7,153 nt of DNA. Source: Actinomycetes bacterium. GTDB taxonomy: Bacteria > Actinomycetota > Actinomycetes > Propionibacteriales > Propionibacteriaceae. Each line of letters opens with the position of its first letter. The stretch's first letter is position 1. This document shows positions 5,770 to 7,153 of this stretch, piece after piece. The stretch spans positions 1 through 7,153 of the forward strand of contig JAEWIK010000162.1 in assembly GCA_023387135.1 (NCBI GenBank), written 5' to 3'. The notes under the pieces are model-generated. The model was given only the letters and a program-made list of their open reading frames with translations. It ran no database searches and was not told the origin of the DNA. A program made the position numbers and the translations under genes.

Positions 5770-7153
5770 TTGTTCGACACCCTGCAGGACCGCCTCCAGG
5801 CGGCCTTCCGTAACCTGCGCGGCAAGACCCGGCTCACCGACGCCGACATCGACGCCACCACGCGGGAGATCCGGCTGGCGCTGCTGGAAGCAGACGTCAA
5901 CCTGACCGTCGTCAAGGAGTTCATCGCCGCCGTCAGGGAGCGCTCTCGCGGTGCCGAGATCCACCAGGCGCTCAACGCCGGCCAGCAGATCATCAAGATC
6001 GTCAACGACGAGCTCGTCACCATCCTCGGCGGCGAGGCCCGACCGCTGCGCTTCGCCAAGCGTCCGCCGACGGTCATCATGCTCGCCGGCCTGCAGGGCT
6101 CCGGCAAGACGACCCTGGCGGGCAAGCTGGGCCGCTGGCTGCGCGCCCAGGGCCACTCGCCGTTGCTGGTCGCCGCCGACCTCCAGCGCCCCAACGCCGT
6201 CAACCAGTTGCAGGTCGTGGGCGAGCGCGCGGGCGTCCACGTCTTCGCCCCCGAGCCGGGCAACGGCGTCGGCGACCCCGTGCAGGTCGCGAAGGCGTCC
6301 CTCGCGCATGCCGAGAGCAAGCTCTACGACGTCGTCATCGTCGACACCGCCGGCCGGCTGGGCGTCGACGCCGAGCTGATGCAGCAGGCGATCGACATCC
6401 GCAAGGCCGTCGACCCGACCGAGGTGCTGTTCGTCGTCGACGCGATGATCGGCCAGGACGCCGTGAACACCGCCCAGGCCTTCGCCGAGGGCGTGGGTTT
6501 CGACGGCGTGGTGCTGTCCAAGCTCGACGGCGACGCCCGCGGCGGTGCCGCGCTCTCCATCGCTCGGGTCACCGGCAAGCCGATCATGTTCGCCTCCAAC
6601 GGCGAAGGGCTCGACGACTTCGACGCCTTCCACCCCGACAGGATGGCCAGCCGCATCCTCGGCATGGGCGACGTCCTCACCCTCATCGAGAAGGCCGAGA
6701 AGACCTTCGACGCCGAGCAGTCGGCGAAGGCGGCGCAGAAGCTGCTGCAGGGCAAGGGCGAGTTCGGGCTGGACGACTTCCTGCAGCAGATGCAGGCCGT
6801 GCGCCGGATGGGCCCGCTGTCGAAGATCCTGGGCATGATGCCGGGGATGGGCCAGATGAAGGACCAGATCAACTCCATCGACGAGCGCGAGGTGGACAGG
6901 CTCGAGGCGATCATCTTCTCGATGACCCCCGCCGAGCGGGCCAACCCGAAGCTGCTCGACGGTTCCCGCAGGGCTCGCATCGCCGCCGGCTCCGGCACGA
7001 AGGTGTCGGACGTGAACGGCCTGGTGAACAGGTTCTTCGAGGCCAGGAAGATGATGGCGGGGCTCGGCCAGATGGCAGGCATGCCGGGCGGCATGGGCGG
7101 ACGCCGTCCCGCCGGCAAGCAGCAGGCGAAGAAGGGCAAGGGCGGGCACAAGG
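5770..7153 (+). CDS. ffh: Signal recognition particle protein Ffh (SRP54), 3' end beyond window
   Basis: The protein subunit of SRP, which binds signal sequences on ribosomes and 4.5S/SRP RNA and pairs with FtsY. At least 461 codons are present and no stop is reached, so the gene is cut by the window edge close to its natural end. It starts at TTG 5770: the encoded MFDTLQDRLQAAFRNLRGK is the conserved Ffh N-terminus, and GAGGA lies 9 bases upstream. NG domain motifs are GLQGSGKTT (107-115), ADLQRPNAVNQL, DTAGR (192-196), DAMIGQD and SKLDGD (250-255). The methionine-rich M domain (about 300-435) has the finger-loop MGPLSKILGMMPGM and the RNA-binding SRRARIAAGSG (399-409). A Gly/Met/Lys-rich tail ends the visible part. 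It follows ftsY by 109 bases in the same direction. Identity is secure; the TTG start suggests dampened initiation. Confidence 0.97.
   Translation, partial: MFDTLQDRLQAAFRNLRGKTRLTDADIDATTREIRLALLEADVNLTVVKEFIAAVRERSRGAEIHQALNAGQQIIKIVNDELVTILGGEARPLRFAKRPPTVIMLAGLQGSGKTTLAGKLGRWLRAQGHSPLLVAADLQRPNAVNQLQVVGERAGVHVFAPEPGNGVGDPVQVAKASLAHAESKLYDVVIVDTAGRLGVDAELMQQAIDIRKAVDPTEVLFVVDAMIGQDAVNTAQAFAEGVGFDGVVLSKLDGDARGGAALSIARVTGKPIMFASNGEGLDDFDAFHPDRMASRILGMGDVLTLIEKAEKTFDAEQSAKAAQKLLQGKGEFGLDDFLQQMQAVRRMGPLSKILGMMPGMGQMKDQINSIDEREVDRLEAIIFSMTPAERANPKLLDGSRRARIAAGSGTKVSDVNGLVNRFFEARKMMAGLGQMAGMPGGMGGRRPAGKQQAKKGKGGHK

Noticed and set aside
2508..6320. A 1270-codon open frame on the minus strand, antisense to the glucosidase, ftsY and the first part of ffh.
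   Set aside because: It is a GC-bias shadow: the translation is Arg/Gly/Ala/His-rich without domains, and the sense strand holds three well-recognised genes over the same stretch.
5647..7149. A 500-codon minus-strand open frame opposite ffh.
   Set aside because: Low-complexity His/Leu/Asp/Glu-rich translation with no family signature, lying exactly opposite a conserved gene.

Overview
The window looks like ordinary chromosome from a high-GC Gram-positive bacterium (Actinomycetota). The evidence is strong G/C bias at third codon positions, an actinobacterial-style FtsY with an N-terminal membrane segment, a probable leaderless ftsY promoter, and Ffh sequence of actinobacterial type (RPNAVNQL). 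A member of Propionibacteriales would fit, but that is a guess. I see no mobile element, tRNA, rRNA or CRISPR, and no clear break in composition.

Left part (1-2540) is a carbohydrate-uptake and regulation locus. On the minus strand a LacI-family repressor (start 2390) is followed by a lipoprotein substrate-binding protein of an ABC sugar importer. The repressor's TGA overlaps the first ATG of the transporter gene (ATGA, 1290-1293), so the two are probably translationally coupled. Divergently, on the plus strand, lies a cytoplasmic glycogen-debranching-type glucosidase (2538-4433). The 114-base gap between repressor and RBS-proximal glucosidase start region holds two identical perfect 14-bp palindromes, TTTGATCGATCAAA, 31 bp apart. 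Each palindrome contains TTGATC, which can serve as a -35 hexamer. The simple model is that the repressor controls itself, the importer and the glucosidase through these operators, and that imported branched alpha-glucooligosaccharides are the substrate. Sugar identity is inferred from context only. No permease gene lies inside the window.

Right part (4434-7153) carries the two GTPases of co-translational protein targeting: ftsY (SRP receptor), then ffh (SRP54), 109 bases apart in the same direction. Ffh begins at a TTG codon and runs off the right edge of the window. Between the glucosidase and ftsY is a short GC-rich spacer with a 14-bp tandem duplication and a hairpin. It also has a TACGAT -10 element placed 7 bases before a GTG, which suggests a leaderless ftsY transcript.

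I found no convincing undescribed system. The items most worth a second look are the twin operators with built-in -35 elements, the repressor-first coupled operon, the probable leaderless start of ftsY, and the direct ftsY-ffh neighbourhood.
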